Shown here: positions 54,522 through 63,625 of the stretch, one piece after another | Layout of the letters: each line of letters begins with the position of its first letter | Numbering within the stretch: the stretch's first letter is position 1 | DNA from: Eubacterium sp. | GTDB lineage: Bacteria; Bacillota; Clostridia; Lachnospirales; Lachnospiraceae | NCBI GenBank assembly: GCA_017430325.1 | Contig: JAFRNE010000039.1 | Location: 1 to 64,000 of the forward strand | Direction: 5' to 3' | DNA length: 64,000 bases | Position numbers and translations under genes: made by a program | Notes under the pieces: model-generated | What the model was told of the DNA's origin: nothing | Database searches by the model: none | Seen by the model: the letters and a program-made list of their open reading frames with translations, nothing else

Positions 54522-55592
54522 ATGATGGATAATGAGAAGAGCAGCATGACCGACGCTGATGAAAAAAACAGCGGGATCGATGCTGAGGATAATAAAATAC
54601 AAAAAAGAAAGCTGGATAAATACGGTCTGTACACAGTTATCCTTCTTATTTTCTTTGCGACGGCCATCGTCGTCATTTCTCTTTACATGCACAGCAAACT
54701 GAAGGAAGTGAATAAGGACGGTACAAAATACAAGTACCATTTTGCCTTCATCAGTAAGTCGGAGGATTCCTATACGGCAAATCATATTTACGAGGAGGCA
54801 AGGAATTACGGAAAACAGCATGGAGTCTATGTTGAGAAGCTGAAGACCGGTTCCGGCACGGACTATACTGATGATGATTATGTAAGAATGGCTGCGGCCA
54901 TGCAGGTGGACGGCATCATCCTCGAGGGTTCGGATGAGGAGGAGCTGAAGGCTGCGATCGATGAGGCAACAGAGGGTGAGATTCCTACCATCACTCTTCT
55001 TTCGGACTGCCCGGGCAGCAGAAAGTCCTTTATAGAGATCGGTGACTACAATCTCGGAAGAGAATATGCCCGAACCATAATAAATATTACAAAGACAAGA
55101 AAACCTAAGGTTGTTGTATTTGTTGATGAAGAGGCAGAGGGAACCGAGAGACTGCTGGACGGTATAAGGATCACCCTGGCCAACGAAGGTAACCATCTGA
55201 ACGTGGATATGCAGATAGTGGATGTGGCAGGGCTTGCCAACTTCAGACTTTCGGATCTGGCGAAGGTGACTCTGACTGACAAATACGAAAGGCCGGACAT
55301 ACTCATCTGTGTGAATGAGCACGATACGAAGATTGTTTATCAGGCTGTGAGAGATTACAATCTTGTAGGCAATGCACAGATAATAGGCTACGGAGTCTCT
55401 GATTCGCTGTTAAAGGCTGTAAGAGACGAAGAGATAGCGGCGCTTATCGATGTGGACGCCGGACAGCTTGGAATGGTCTGTGTGGATGCACTGGTAAATT
55501 ATAAAAACCACGGCAGTGTCAGCGACTATATAATCGTTGATGATACAGTTATTACGAAGGATAATGTAGAGAGGTATCTGGATGAAGATTAA
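54522..55592 (+). CDS. Membrane-anchored sugar-binding sensor protein (XylFII-like)
   Basis: Type I periplasmic-binding-protein fold (Peripla_BP_4) tethered by a single N-terminal transmembrane helix (about 36-56) instead of a lipobox. The binding domain runs from FAFISKSEDSYTANHIYEEA through QVDGIILEGSDEEELKAAID and IPTITLLSDCPGS to IEIGDYNLGREYA, VVVFVDEEAEGTERLLDGI and IDVDAGQLGMVCVDAL. It overlaps the kinase gene by 11 bases. In Clostridium beijerinckii, XylFII presents D-xylose to the LytS kinase, and YesN then activates xylFGH; the same gene order occurs here. Confidence 0.85.
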   Translation: MMDNEKSSMTDADEKNSGIDAEDNKIQKRKLDKYGLYTVILLIFFATAIVVISLYMHSKLKEVNKDGTKYKYHFAFISKSEDSYTANHIYEEARNYGKQHGVYVEKLKTGSGTDYTDDDYVRMAAAMQVDGIILEGSDEEELKAAIDEATEGEIPTITLLSDCPGSRKSFIEIGDYNLGREYARTIINITKTRKPKVVVFVDEEAEGTERLLDGIRITLANEGNHLNVDMQIVDVAGLANFRLSDLAKVTLTDKYERPDILICVNEHDTKIVYQAVRDYNLVGNAQIIGYGVSDSLLKAVRDEEIAALIDVDAGQLGMVCVDALVNYKNHGSVSDYIIVDDTVITKDNVERYLDED

Positions 55593-57057
55593 GAGGAGAA
55601 AATTCCGTACCCAGATCATTTATATTTTCCTTCTGACCTTCATATCCGTATTGATAGTAAATATCTATATTTTCAGGAATATGAGGACTGTGGTGAGCAA
55701 TGTAGACAGCGCGTACGAGGGCAACAGAAAGCTGACCGAGATGCGTGAATGGCTGGATACGATACATTCGGAGATGCATGAATATCTTAACATGAAGGAT
55801 GAGAGCGTCTTAAATCAGTATTATATAAATGAGGAAAAGTACAAGGAATTCTTAAAAAAATTCAAACATACAGGCGAGATGACCGATGTGGAGGCAGGAG
55901 AGAACTCTATCTATAATATTTCCACCTGCTATATCCAGTCGGTGAGCAAGGCGGTCCTTGCGAAGAAGAACGGTGAGATCGACGATTATCAGGAATATCA
56001 GAATCAGGCGGAGAGGCAGTATAAATATCTGACCACCAGTATGTCCAATCTTAATAACCTGCTGTTCCACAACAATGCGGGCACCTATAATAAGATGAGC
56101 AACCTGGTGAGAACCTCAGAGAGACTGTATAGTATCATACTCATCCTTACAGGCGGCGTTGATATCTGTATACTTCTGCTTCTTATAAGAAGGCTGACCA
56201 ACCCGCTCCAGAAGCTGGTGGATACGGCTAAGGAGGTCGGAGAAGGTAATCTTGATGTGCAGCTGGTGGAGCCACATGATTATAACGAGATCGGTATCGT
56301 TAACAATTCCTTTAACCAGATGGTTATAAGTCTGAAGGAATATATGGAGAAGGTTCGAGTAAGTATGGAGGCTGAGAGTGCCCTTCGCGAGAAGTCCATC
56401 CTTATGGAGGCCTCTGTTAAGGATGCCCAGCTGAAATACCTTCAGGCTCAGATCAATCCGCATTTCCTGTTCAATACTCTGAATGCCGGCGCCCAGCTTG
56501 CAATGCTTGAGGATGCTGACCAGACCTACCGCTATATCCATAAGGTGGCGGACTTCTTCAGGTACAGGGTGAAGAGCGATGAGGGCATCTCTACTATAAA
56601 AGAAGAGCTGCAGATAGTTGATGACTATATTTACATATTAAATGTGCGTTATGCCGGCGAGATCCACTACAGCACAAATATTGATGAGCAGTATCTTAGT
56701 ATCTGCGTGCCGAGCATGATACTTCAGCCGGTGGTGGAGAACTGCATCAAGCACGGACTTCATGACGTCAGCTGGGAGAAGAAGATTGACGTTTCCGTAA
56801 CAGGCGAAGATGATGATATCGTTATTTCCGTCAGTGACAACGGCGTTGGAATCCCGCAGGATATAATAGAGAAGATAATAAATGTCAATCTCAAGGACGA
56901 GGAATATATTCAGAAGAAGGAAGGAATCGGGCTGGACAATGTTATCAAGCGCCTCAGAACCTTCTATGACCGCGAAAATGTTATTGAGATAACCAGTGTC
57001 GGGGAGAATATGGGCGCCGAGATCGCACTGTATATTCCGAAAGATTCCGCAAACTGA
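55582..57057 (+). CDS. LytS/YesM-family sensor histidine kinase
   Basis: Kinase of 491 residues. Transmembrane helices at about 9-31 and 185-207 enclose a helical extracytoplasmic domain that would contact the binding protein; HAMP (about 205-260); coiled-coil; His_kinase domain with QAQINPHFLFNTLNAGAQLA (His about 298); HATPase with QPVVENCIKHGL, VSDNGVGIP and GIGLDNV. The PHFLFN form is specific to the LytS/YesM class, which works with AraC-type regulators. Start overlaps the previous gene by 11 bases. Confidence 0.93.
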   Translation: MKIKRRKFRTQIIYIFLLTFISVLIVNIYIFRNMRTVVSNVDSAYEGNRKLTEMREWLDTIHSEMHEYLNMKDESVLNQYYINEEKYKEFLKKFKHTGEMTDVEAGENSIYNISTCYIQSVSKAVLAKKNGEIDDYQEYQNQAERQYKYLTTSMSNLNNLLFHNNAGTYNKMSNLVRTSERLYSIILILTGGVDICILLLLIRRLTNPLQKLVDTAKEVGEGNLDVQLVEPHDYNEIGIVNNSFNQMVISLKEYMEKVRVSMEAESALREKSILMEASVKDAQLKYLQAQINPHFLFNTLNAGAQLAMLEDADQTYRYIHKVADFFRYRVKSDEGISTIKEELQIVDDYIYILNVRYAGEIHYSTNIDEQYLSICVPSMILQPVVENCIKHGLHDVSWEKKIDVSVTGEDDDIVISVSDNGVGIPQDIIEKIINVNLKDEEYIQKKEGIGLDNVIKRLRTFYDRENVIEITSVGENMGAEIALYIPKDSAN

Positions 57058-57123
57058 GAATAATAGATAGTAAACGCGGCGATTTTTTATATATTTAAGC
57101 TGCATAACAGATAGGAGAACAGG

Positions 57124-58734
57124 ATGTATAAGATCTTGATCGCAGATGATGAGAGCATCGTCATAAATGCATTAAAGTTCATAATAGAGAATAACTTTCC
57201 GGGGCAGTGCCTCATAGAAAGCGCAAATACAGGCAGGAGAGTTATCGAGCAGGCGGATTATTTCAGGCCGGATATCGTATTTATGGATATTCAGATGCCG
57301 GGTATCAACGGTATCGAAGCCATGAGAGAGATCAGGAGAAATAACGATGGTATCATATTTATCGTTGTCAGCGCTTACCTTAAGTTTGATTATGCGAAGG
57401 ATGCCATCGATATCGGCGTCATGGACTATATCAACAAGCCTATCGACAAGGAGGTGATCATAAGTATCCTTGAGAAGGCCATGAGGAAGGTGGATGCAGC
57501 CAAGAGAAAGAGGAGCGAGGAGCTTTCCAATAGAGAGAAGCTTGAGATCGTCACACCGATCATTGAGAATGGCTTCATCTATTCGCTGATATATCAGAAT
57601 CATGGTGCGGAGGATCTGGCGAACTTCAGGACACTGCTGGGAATAGAAGAGGATTCGGGCTTCATGATGTCCCTTCAGTTTGGTGATCTTGCACCGAAGG
57701 GCGAGATGGAAAATACCATCGGTACCACCGTCCGTCTCCAGAAGGAGTATTCGCGCATAAAGGATGCGGTGAAATCCTTCTTTAACTGCTGTGTGGGCGC
57801 CATGATGGGAAATATGATACTTGTATTTGTCCCGAAGGCCATGCCGCTTCCGGAAGAGGAATACGAGAAGAGAATAGAGATAATCAATGAAGCAAGAAAG
57901 ATGGCAAGAGAGCTGAGAAGGCTTTTCAATGCCTGGTTCAGAGTTGGTATCGGAACTGTCCATATGTTAGAGGACCTCTCGCAGTCTTATAATGAGGCTA
58001 TGCGTTCTCTTGCCTTCAACAGGACCGATTCGGTGGTGCATGTAAGCGATCAGTCGCTGTTGGTAAGCTATGAGGATGATTATCCGGTGGATACTGAAAA
58101 TGCTCTCTTCAAGAATATCGAGGAGGGAAATGTCAGCCGAGCATCCTTCTATGCAGGCTCCTTCTTTGACTGGATGATGGAGACTCATGTCCAGAATGTC
58201 ATGGACGTGAAGCTGAAGGTTCTGGAATTCGTTCTGAGAGCCGAAAGGATAGGCTTCGAGAGCGGCGGAATGATCTACCGCTTCAATATGAGAAGCGAAT
58301 ACCTTGAAACCATTATGAATATGACTACCTACGACCAGCTTCGCGAGTGGTTCACAAATAAGATCGGAACCGTCTGCCACAACATCCTTACGAAAAAAGA
58401 GGAAAATACGGTGGACATCATCAAGAACGCGCAGGATTATATTGCTGCCAACTATTCAAAGGATATTATCCTGGATGATGTTTCGAAGGAGCTTCAGATA
58501 AGTCCTTACTATTTCAGTAAGCTTTTCAAGAAGCGTACAGGAAGCAACTTTATAGAATATCTGACGAATGTCCGTATCGAGAGGGCCAAGGAACTGCTCC
58601 GAAATACCAATAAGAGTATGAAGGAGATATGTTTGGAGGTTGGTTACTCCGATGCAAATTATTTCAGCCGCACCTTCAAGAAGAACGTAGGTGTTACACC
58701 TTCTGAATATAAAGAAGGCAAGGAATCTGAATAG
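57124..58734 (+). CDS. YesN-type response regulator with AraC DNA-binding domain
   Basis: Regulator of 536 residues: receiver (about 1-125) with ADDESIV, phospho-acceptor in DIVFMDIQMPGINGIEAM and YINKPIDKE; a central region of about 290 residues (GGDEF-like remnant or YesN middle domain, RVGIGTVHMLEDLSQSYNEAM); and a C-terminal AraC pair of helix-turn-helices (about 435-535: LQISPYYFSKLFKKRTGSNF, CLEVGYSDANYFSRTFKKNV). AGGAG ribosome binding site. Likely activates the transporter operon starting 258 bases downstream. Confidence 0.94.
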   Translation: MYKILIADDESIVINALKFIIENNFPGQCLIESANTGRRVIEQADYFRPDIVFMDIQMPGINGIEAMREIRRNNDGIIFIVVSAYLKFDYAKDAIDIGVMDYINKPIDKEVIISILEKAMRKVDAAKRKRSEELSNREKLEIVTPIIENGFIYSLIYQNHGAEDLANFRTLLGIEEDSGFMMSLQFGDLAPKGEMENTIGTTVRLQKEYSRIKDAVKSFFNCCVGAMMGNMILVFVPKAMPLPEEEYEKRIEIINEARKMARELRRLFNAWFRVGIGTVHMLEDLSQSYNEAMRSLAFNRTDSVVHVSDQSLLVSYEDDYPVDTENALFKNIEEGNVSRASFYAGSFFDWMMETHVQNVMDVKLKVLEFVLRAERIGFESGGMIYRFNMRSEYLETIMNMTTYDQLREWFTNKIGTVCHNILTKKEENTVDIIKNAQDYIAANYSKDIILDDVSKELQISPYYFSKLFKKRTGSNFIEYLTNVRIERAKELLRNTNKSMKEICLEVGYSDANYFSRTFKKNVGVTPSEYKEGKESE

Positions 58735-58745
58735 AGACTGGTATA

Positions 58746-58785
58746 AAAAAGTGTTGATCTGCATATGTGGATTAGCACTTTTTTG
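58746..58785 (+). terminator. Terminator after the YesN-type gene
   Basis: Hairpin with outer AAAAGTG/CACTTTT and an inner arm paired by Watson-Crick and G-T pairs throughout, followed by Ts. Confidence 0.75.
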
Positions 58786-58811
58786 TTTAGGATTCCGAAT
58801 TGTCAGTTTTG

Positions 58812-58820
58812 TGCTATAAT
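58812..58820 (+). promoter_or_regulatory. Extended -10 promoter of the sugar transporter operon
   Basis: TGCTATAAT, a perfect -10 with TGN extension, and no good -35 at the right distance, which fits a promoter needing an activator such as the YesN-type regulator. The leader of about 165 bases (58828-58991) is purine- and AT-rich; no known riboswitch recognised. Confidence 0.6.
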
Positions 58821-58991
58821 CCCCGAGGCCTGTAAAAAAGAGAACAAAAATTAACAGAAAGAGACAAGTTATTCGTGTTGAATCAGTGATATATTCATTT
58901 CAGCAGAAAAATATATGCCGTAATCCGGTGCTGGCAGTCAGGTAAACTGCATATACGGAAACGGACGAAAAAATTTACGGAGGTAAGGTAA

Positions 58992-60146
58992 ATGAGAAAA
59001 TTAGGTAAGAAGATCTTAGGGCTCGCACTTGCAGCTACTATGGTCATGGGTGCCGCAACAGGTTGTGGAAAGAAGGATAAGAAGGCTGATGAGAGCAATG
59101 CATCAGGAAATTCTTCTTCAAGTTCAGGAGTTCAGGTAGGAGTTATCCTTCCAACAAAGGATGAGCCAAGATGGTTACAGGATCAGAAGCAGTTCGAAAC
59201 AATCCTCGGGGATGCAGGCTTCACAAATCAGGTTCTTTTCAGCCAGGGTTCATCAGCAACAGAGAAGACAAATGTTGAGACACTTATTTCAAAGGGCATT
59301 AAGGTACTTATCATCTGCGCACAGGACGATGCGGCAGCATCAGCAGCAGTTGAGGAAGCAAAAGCAGCAGGCGTTAAGGTCATCGCTTATGACCGTCTTA
59401 TAACAGGAACAGATGCAGTTGATTACTACGTAACCTTTGACAGCTTTGCAGTAGGAGCTGCTCAGGGTCAGTATTTGATAGATAATGCACCTGACGGAAG
59501 CGGTATCCCTCTTTACCTCTACGCAGGTGCAGCAACTGATAACAACGCATTCATCTTCTTCGAAGGCGCTTGGAGCGTTCTTCAGCCAAAGATCGCTGAC
59601 GGAACATTCGTTATAGCAAATTCTTCAGAAGCAGAGAAGCTTAAGGATAAGAACGATCTCGACAGAGATGAGATCGGTAAGATCATCGGCCAGATCACAA
59701 CAGACTGGGATTTCAACGTGGCAAAGTCTAAGGCAGAAGCAAACCTTACAAAGTCTGGTAAGGACATGAAGGGTGACGTACTTGTACTTGCACCAAATGA
59801 TGGAACAGCTCGTTCGATCGCAGACGTATTTGCATCAGATAAGGATGTTAAGAGCTATGTAATCACTGGACAGGATTCAGAGAAGGCATCAGTTCAGTAC
59901 ATCATCGACGGAAAGCAGTCAATGACAGTATTTAAGGACACAAGAACACTTGCAGCAGATTCAGTAGCAATGGCAGTAAGCATCCTTGAGGACAAGGAGC
60001 CGGTAACAGATACATCATATGACAACGGAAAGATCCAGGTTCCTGCAAAGCAGACATCGATCGTAGTTGTAACAAAGGACAATGTAAAGCAGTCACTCAT
60101 CGATTCAGGATACTATGACGCTTCAGACTTTACAGGTTTAGAGTAA
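58992..60146 (+). CDS. chvE: Multiple monosaccharide ABC transporter binding lipoprotein (ChvE-like)
   Basis: Extracellular sugar-binding lipoprotein of 384 residues. Lipobox ATGC (near residue 25), Ser/Asn linker, then a Peripla_BP_4 domain with VGVILPTKDEPRWLQDQKQF, IKVLIICAQDDAAASAAVEE, VIAYDRLITGTDAVDYYVTF and YVITGQDSEKASVQYIIDGK. The pattern matches ChvE-type binding proteins for D-xylose, arabinose, galactose or glucose. Codon choice is strongly biased to the preferred codons, indicating high expression. A hairpin separates it from the ATPase gene. Confidence 0.92.
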   Translation: MRKLGKKILGLALAATMVMGAATGCGKKDKKADESNASGNSSSSSGVQVGVILPTKDEPRWLQDQKQFETILGDAGFTNQVLFSQGSSATEKTNVETLISKGIKVLIICAQDDAAASAAVEEAKAAGVKVIAYDRLITGTDAVDYYVTFDSFAVGAAQGQYLIDNAPDGSGIPLYLYAGAATDNNAFIFFEGAWSVLQPKIADGTFVIANSSEAEKLKDKNDLDRDEIGKIIGQITTDWDFNVAKSKAEANLTKSGKDMKGDVLVLAPNDGTARSIADVFASDKDVKSYVITGQDSEKASVQYIIDGKQSMTVFKDTRTLAADSVAMAVSILEDKEPVTDTSYDNGKIQVPAKQTSIVVVTKDNVKQSLIDSGYYDASDFTGLE

Positions 60147-60173
60147 TTTTGAGATCATAGTTTACCAATTCCC

Positions 60174-60217
60174 CTCTTCAGCATGGACCACTAAATGTGG
60201 TCCATGTTACTGAAGAG
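60174..60217 (+). promoter_or_regulatory. mRNA hairpin between binding-protein and ATPase genes
   Basis: Outer CTCTTCAG/CTGAAGAG and inner CATGGACCAC/GTGGTCCATG make an 18-pair stem with a three-base bulge and a five-base loop, without a T run. Such hairpins after binding-protein genes protect the upstream mRNA and give more binding protein than membrane components. Confidence 0.8.
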
Positions 60218-60254
60218 CTAAAGGGAACACGAAGGAACTATTAAGGAGGCTTCT

Positions 60255-61796
60255 ATGAGCGATTATATACTGGAAATGAAGGGAATAGTTAAAGAGTTTC
60301 CGGGTGTAAAAGCACTTAATAATGTCAATTTCAAAGTAAAGCGCGGAGAGATTCATTGTCTCGTCGGGGAAAACGGAGCCGGAAAATCAACACTGATGAA
60401 GGTACTGTCCGGTGTATATCCTCATGGAACATATTCAGGTGACATCGTCTATAACGGCGAAGTACAGAAGTTTAAGAAGATAGCAGACAGTGAAGAAAAG
60501 GGAATAGTTATCATATATCAGGAGCTTGCTCTTATTCCCGAGCTCAGCTTATATGAAAATATATTTTTTGGACACGAAATAGTAAAGGGCAAAACGATCA
60601 ACTGGAACGAGACAATAGTTCAGGCATCGAAAATGCTCGACAAGGTAGGTCTTAAGGCCGATCCTTCAATGAAAGTAAAAGAGCTTGGCGTCGGCAACCA
60701 GCAGCTGGTTGAGATCGCAAAGGCACTTAGTAAGAACGTAAAGCTGCTCATCCTGGATGAGCCAACAGCATCACTTAATGAAGATGACAGCCAGAATCTT
60801 CTCAGACTTATAAGAGAGCTTAAGGAGCATGGAGTAACCTGCATCATGATCTCACATAAACTTAGAGAGATTACGGCAATTGCAGACACAATAACCGTCC
60901 TTAGAGACGGGGCCACCATATGTTCTATGGATGCTACCGCGAGAAAGATCGAGGAAGCAGAGATAATCAAGCACATGGTTGGCCGTGAAATGGATGATAT
61001 TTATCCGAAAAGAGTAAAACATGAATTCGGAGATGTAGCACTCGAGTTAAAGGATTGGACGGTATTTGATCCAGCAAAGAACCGTGAGATCCTGCACCAT
61101 GTAAATATCAATGTCAAGAAGGGCGAGATCGTCGGTATCCAGGGTCTTATGGGAGCCGGAAGAACCGAGCTTGCACACAGTATTTTCGGAAATCCTTCAG
61201 GCTATAAGATAACAGCCGGAGAGTTCTATCTTAACGGTGAGAAGCAGCGCTTCAAGCATCCGAGAAACGCGATCAAGAAAGGACTTGCTTACGTTTCGGA
61301 GGACCGCAAGGGCAACGGACTCATCCTTATGCAGGACATCAGATATAACATTACGATAGCAAATCTCGAGGAGCTTGTAGATAAAATCTCTATCAATGAA
61401 AATGAAGAGATAAATATAGCAAATGATTATAAGAACTCGATCAATATCAAGGCACCTTCGATAGAGCAGAAGGTCGGCAACCTCAGTGGTGGTAACCAGC
61501 AGAAGGTTCAGATAGCAAAATGGATGTTTGCGAAGCCTAAGGTACTCATCCTGGATGAGCCTACCAGAGGTATTGATGTAGGTGCAAAATACGAGATCTA
61601 CTCACTTATGAATAAGCTTGTGGATCAGGGTATGAGTATCATCATGATCTCTTCTGAGCTTCCGGAGGTACTGGGAATGAGCGACAGACTCTATGTTATG
61701 TCGGAAGGAACCATTACAGGTGAACTTACAAGAGAGGAAGCCACGGAAGAAAAGGTTATGGCTATGGCCATTAATTCTATGGAAGAGGCGTGTTAA
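60255..61796 (+). CDS. mmsA: Multiple monosaccharide ABC transporter ATPase (MmsA/GguA-like)
   Basis: Double ATPase of the CUT2 sugar importer family, 513 residues. First domain: Walker A GENGAGKST, signature-like ELGVGNQQLVEIAKAL, Walker B LILDEPTASL. Second domain (about 265-505): altered Walker A GLMGAGRTE, signature NLSGGNQQKVQIAKWM, Walker B LILDEPTRGIDVGAK; the altered second P-loop is normal in this family. AAGGAGG ribosome binding site; the permease gene starts 44 bases after its stop. Confidence 0.95.
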   Translation: MSDYILEMKGIVKEFPGVKALNNVNFKVKRGEIHCLVGENGAGKSTLMKVLSGVYPHGTYSGDIVYNGEVQKFKKIADSEEKGIVIIYQELALIPELSLYENIFFGHEIVKGKTINWNETIVQASKMLDKVGLKADPSMKVKELGVGNQQLVEIAKALSKNVKLLILDEPTASLNEDDSQNLLRLIRELKEHGVTCIMISHKLREITAIADTITVLRDGATICSMDATARKIEEAEIIKHMVGREMDDIYPKRVKHEFGDVALELKDWTVFDPAKNREILHHVNINVKKGEIVGIQGLMGAGRTELAHSIFGNPSGYKITAGEFYLNGEKQRFKHPRNAIKKGLAYVSEDRKGNGLILMQDIRYNITIANLEELVDKISINENEEINIANDYKNSINIKAPSIEQKVGNLSGGNQQKVQIAKWMFAKPKVLILDEPTRGIDVGAKYEIYSLMNKLVDQGMSIIMISSELPEVLGMSDRLYVMSEGTITGELTREEATEEKVMAMAINSMEEAC

Positions 61797-61840
61797 TAAT
61801 ATTGAGATAACACTGAAAAAACAGTCGGAGGGAAATAAAT

Positions 61841-63097
61841 ATGCAGTTGGTCAAAAATGCTGGATATGATAAATTACAGACCCGACATAACGGAGGGTCA
61901 ATGAACGGTGAGGACAAACCGAAGGGTGGTCTCGGACGTGAAGTTCTCACACTTGCGAAGACAAATATTCGCGATTATATGATGTATATAGCTTTGATAG
62001 TCATCATGGCTTTCTTCGCCATCGAGACAGACGGAGCTTTCCTTGAAGCAAGAAATATAACCAACCTCATCAATCAGGCAGGTTATGTTGCAGTTATAGC
62101 GATCGGTATGACGATAATCCTTATTATCTGTCACATTGATCTTTCGGTTGGATATGTTGCCGGCTTCTCAGGAGCAGTCGCAGCGATCCTTATGACAAAG
62201 TATCACGTAAATGAGTGGCTTGCTATTCTTATAGTACTTGCACTCGGACTTCTGATCGGTTTCTATCAGGGTCTCCTCGTAACCAAAGTCGGTGTTCCGG
62301 CCTTCGTTACAACACTTGCCGGAATGTTCATATTCCGTGGACTTCTTAACCTTTCACTTCAGGATACAGGTACAATCATCGTTCCAAATGAAGGCTTCAA
62401 GTCACTTTCAAACGGTTTCATTCCTGATATTACAAGCGGAGGAAGCCTCCACGTACTGACACTTATAATCGGCGGACTTCTGGTTCTTGCAATGATCTAC
62501 TCGGATACAAAGACCAGAAAGAACAAAGTAAAATACAACTTTGAAGTTCCATCGGTTCAGATCTTCATCTTCAAGCAGATCGCAGTTTCAGCAGTTATCA
62601 TGCTGGTTATGTACACACTTGCAAGCTTCCAGGGTATTCCTTGGACAGCAGTTATCGTAGGAGCAGTTCTTCTTATCTACAACTTCATGCTTAACAAGAC
62701 AAAGCTCGGACGTGCGATCTACGGTATCGGCGGCAACGCTCAGGCAGCAGAGCTTTCAGGTATCAACGTTAAGAAGGTAACACTTTTCGCCTTCTGTTCA
62801 GTAAGCCTTATGGCTTCTCTCGGTGGTATTCTTTATACCTCAAGACTTCAGTCAGCAACACCGACAGCCGGTCTTGGCTTCGAGATGGATGCGATCGCAT
62901 CATGTTACATCGGTGGTGTAGCCGTTAGCGGTGGTGTAGGCCGTGTAACAAATACTATCATCGGTACACTCGTTATCATGTCTCTTACAAACGGAATGAA
63001 CCTTATGGAATTAGATATCTCTTATCAGTACATCGTTAAGGGTCTTATCTTCGTAGTTGCAGTTGCATTTGATGTAAGAAGCAGAAAGAAGAAATAA
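61841..63097 (+). CDS. mmsB: Multiple monosaccharide ABC transporter permease (MmsB/GguB-like)
   Basis: Membrane permease of 418 residues, about ten helices, CUT2 family. Hallmarks: INQAGYVAVIAIGMTIILII, CHIDLSVGYVAGFSGAVAAI, VTKVGVPAFVTTLAGMFIFRG, YGIGGNAQAAELSGINVKKV and CYIGGVAVSGGVGRV. ATG 61841 has GGAGGG eight bases upstream; ATG 61901 also has GGAGGG but only three or four bases away, so a shorter product starting MNGEDKP is possible. Last gene of the transporter operon. Confidence 0.95.
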   Translation: MQLVKNAGYDKLQTRHNGGSMNGEDKPKGGLGREVLTLAKTNIRDYMMYIALIVIMAFFAIETDGAFLEARNITNLINQAGYVAVIAIGMTIILIICHIDLSVGYVAGFSGAVAAILMTKYHVNEWLAILIVLALGLLIGFYQGLLVTKVGVPAFVTTLAGMFIFRGLLNLSLQDTGTIIVPNEGFKSLSNGFIPDITSGGSLHVLTLIIGGLLVLAMIYSDTKTRKNKVKYNFEVPSVQIFIFKQIAVSAVIMLVMYTLASFQGIPWTAVIVGAVLLIYNFMLNKTKLGRAIYGIGGNAQAAELSGINVKKVTLFAFCSVSLMASLGGILYTSRLQSATPTAGLGFEMDAIASCYIGGVAVSGGVGRVTNTIIGTLVIMSLTNGMNLMELDISYQYIVKGLIFVVAVAFDVRSRKKK

Positions 63098-63131
63098 TTT
63101 AGAATCACAAAAAAACCTTCCAAATATACTT

Positions 63132-63176
63132 ACAGCCGGATATGAACCTGATCATGTCCGGCTGTATCTATTTTAT
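63132..63176 (+). terminator. Terminator of the sugar transporter operon
   Basis: Thirteen-base stem (63132-63144 with 63153-63165, one G-T pair), then a T-rich tail. Confidence 0.8.
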
Positions 63177-63308
63177 GGCAGCCGCAGTTGTTAATGTTTA
63201 TGTTTTATTGTTGCAGGAAAAGTGATAAAAAAACAGCGCATGATTTCTGCAGATATAAAGATAATATTATAGATATATTAGGCGGAAAGGTTTACGGTAT
63301 ACCGCGCT

Positions 63309-63625
63309 CAGGTGGCAATTTCCACTGCGGACTTTATCGATACTCTGGAGAATTACCATCTGATACATAAGATAGATACTTTTGTGGTTGAGAGAGTCTG
63401 TAAAGATTATAACCGCGTTATCGAGAACGGTGACGTGATGGTGCTAAGGGACTTGGTGTCATGACTCTCTGTGAGGGTGTTGAGACTAAGGAACGCTATG
63501 AATTCCTGAAGAAGATAGGATGTGAAAAGGCACAGGGTTACTATTTCGGTAAGCCTATGCCTATGGATGAAACTAAAGCATTTACCCTGTCGAAGGGTAT
63601 GGAATGGGAAGAGATGTCAGTGTAA
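63309..63625 (+). pseudogene. Decayed EAL (cyclic di-GMP phosphodiesterase) gene
   Basis: Two separate frames match an EAL domain. 63309-63464 reads QVAISTADFIDTLENYHLIH then KIDTFVVERVCKDY, the early-middle part, and stops; 63443-63625 in the next frame reads AKGLGVMTLCEGVETKERYE then FLKKIGCEKAQGYYFGKPMP, the C-terminus. The roughly 100 residues normally between them, with the catalytic metal ligands, are deleted, the join is frameshifted, and the EAL motif and N-terminus are absent. The DNA from 63180 to 63308 has no recognisable gene. A nonfunctional remnant; its end overlaps the end of the facing GGDEF gene by nine bases. Confidence 0.85.

Noticed and set aside
63188..63370. Sixty-codon frame after the sugar permease
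   Set aside because: No ribosome binding site or similarity; it runs into the EAL remnant in a wrong frame.
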